Positions 63,416 through 64,000 of a DNA stretch of 64,000 nucleotides are shown here, one piece after another. This DNA comes from Bacteroidota bacterium (lineage in GTDB: Bacteria > Bacteroidota > Bacteroidia > UKL13-3): positions 58,993 to 122,992 of the forward strand of contig CANHVU010000001.1 of assembly GCA_947464275.1 (NCBI GenBank). The letters run 5' to 3'. A model generated the notes under the pieces. It saw only the letters and a program-made list of their open reading frames with translations. It did no database searches and was not told the origin of the DNA. Position numbers and translations under genes: made by a program. Numbering within the stretch: the stretch's first letter is position 1; each line of letters opens with the position of its first letter.

Positions 63416-63581
63416 ATTTTTTGTGAATAAAATATTAGCTTTTTTTTTAAAAAATGTAAAAAAACTTATTAATGGCTACTTTAGACTGCCTAAATTGCTT
63501 TTTTTCAACACATTACTCATTTTATCCAATTATGATTATTAATTTAACAGAACTTGATTGAATGAGAAGGTTTAAAAACAA

Positions 63582-63610
63582 AAAAGCCGAAGTTTGGTAC
63601 TTCAGCTTTT
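63582..63610 (-). terminator. Terminator of the right-edge T9SS gene
   Basis: AAAAGCTGAAGT pairs with ACTTCGGCTTTT (one G-T or mismatch) around a 5-base loop, followed on the minus strand by a T-run. Confidence 0.7.
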
Positions 63611-63627
63611 AAAAATTTTATACTAAC

Positions 63628-64000
63628 TTATTTTTTAATTATTTTTTGAGTAACCAATCCTTTGTCACTCATTGCATTTAAAACATAAATTCCTGCTGGT
63701 AACATATCAATATTAATTTGGTTACTTGGTATATTTTGATTTAAGACCACTTTACCCATTAAATCAATTATTTGAATGTTTTTGCATTCAACTCCACTAA
63801 CATAGATATTATCTATGCTTGGATTTGGAAATATTGTAAACATTGATTTGTTAACCCTTGGAATTCCAATCTTACTACCATCGTAATCAATTACTACAGT
63901 AAAATCTTGATGTCCAAAAAGTAAATCAGATTGGGTAAAATTTTCTAATGCGCTTAGATTCAATTTAAACATCCTTGTACCCCAGAAAGAATTATCAAGA
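63628..64000 (-). CDS. Partial secreted protein with type IX sorting domain (5' end outside the window)
   Basis: Only the C-terminal part of about 123 residues lies in the window; the frame stays open up to base 64000, so the apparent start at 63972 is internal. The end shows a T9SS type A domain: MFTIFPNPSIDNIYVSGVE through IQIIDLMGKVVLNQNIPSNQINID to GIYVLNAMSDKGLVTQKIIKK. It is surface-exported, with unknown function. A terminator follows the stop. Confidence 0.85.
   Translation of the reverse strand, partial: LDNSFWGTRMFKLNLSALENFTQSDLLFGHQDFTVVIDYDGSKIGIPRVNKSMFTIFPNPSIDNIYVSGVECKNIQIIDLMGKVVLNQNIPSNQINIDMLPAGIYVLNAMSDKGLVTQKIIKK

Noticed and set aside
1..64000. tRNA or rRNA genes
   Set aside because: No GGTTCGAATCC-type T-arm with a matching acceptor stem and no rRNA-like conserved stretches were seen in the intergenic regions on either strand; a covariance-model search would be decisive.

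Overview
The window looks like chromosomal DNA of an AT-rich member of the Bacteroidota. Several independent signs support this: C-terminal sorting domains of the type IX secretion system (gene ending at 53751 and the partial gene at the right edge), many short-signal lipoproteins, Bacteroidota-type promoters (a TTTG element and a TAnnTTTG -7 box, best at 2230-2260 with exactly 19 bases between them), scarce Shine-Dalgarno sequences, a lysyl-tRNA synthetase with a C-terminal extension, and a LruC-domain protein. I see no rRNA, tRNA, CRISPR array, phage or intact transposase.

Layout. 1-8.5 kb: small envelope proteins and lipoproteins around rsmA, a LruC protein and purM. 8.5-14.4 kb: housekeeping genes (ribH, a YfgM-like TPR protein, pdhA, icd, lysS). 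14.7-19.7 kb: a three-gene envelope operon of two DUF3857/transglutaminase-like proteins, one with its catalytic triad and one apparently without, and a small beta-barrel protein. 20-29 kb: lemA and two TPM proteins, an AlkD-like protein, a PolB-like exonuclease, MgtC-like protein, rlmB, a GNAT enzyme, and a tightly coupled pair made of a TPR-AAA ATPase and a TPR membrane protein. 29.9-41.1 kb: a heavy-metal efflux island (response regulator, sensor kinase, TolC-like, adaptor, RND pump) flanked by two copies of one gene. The left copy is frameshifted, and beside the right copy lies the decayed start of a second TolC-like gene. 41-46 kb: a transglutaminase-like protein with a membrane lipoprotein partner, and a large VWA-like membrane protein. 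46-54 kb: fabG, a C-terminal processing protease, TauE, an M28 peptidase, an ECF sigma factor with a putative anti-sigma and envelope protein, and a T9SS cargo. 54.8-58.4 kb: a K+ channel, VF530-like protein, an MBL-fold RNase-like protein and an FAH-family enzyme. 58.5-63.4 kb: the fatty-acid/lipid operon yceD-like, rpmF, plsX, fabH, accB, accC.

How the genes work together. The efflux island reads as a self-contained metal-response unit. Four ATTTAAG direct repeats, one helical turn apart, sit just before the TolC-like gene and are a likely operator for the adjacent OmpR-type regulator. The right-hand lipid cluster joins ribosomal protein L32 to phospholipid and fatty-acid initiation, and fabG lies separately. 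Much of the rest is envelope biology.

Between genes there are several families of hairpin-forming intergenic repeats: GTCATTC-type units at 7.75-7.98 kb and 45.93-46.19 kb, a CACTGAG-type unit at 20.6 kb, and a palindrome with core CCGAAAGCTTTCGG at 14.5 and 22.4 kb that also lies inside one coding region at 22.14 kb. Base composition, similarity searches and RNA folding were judged by eye only.
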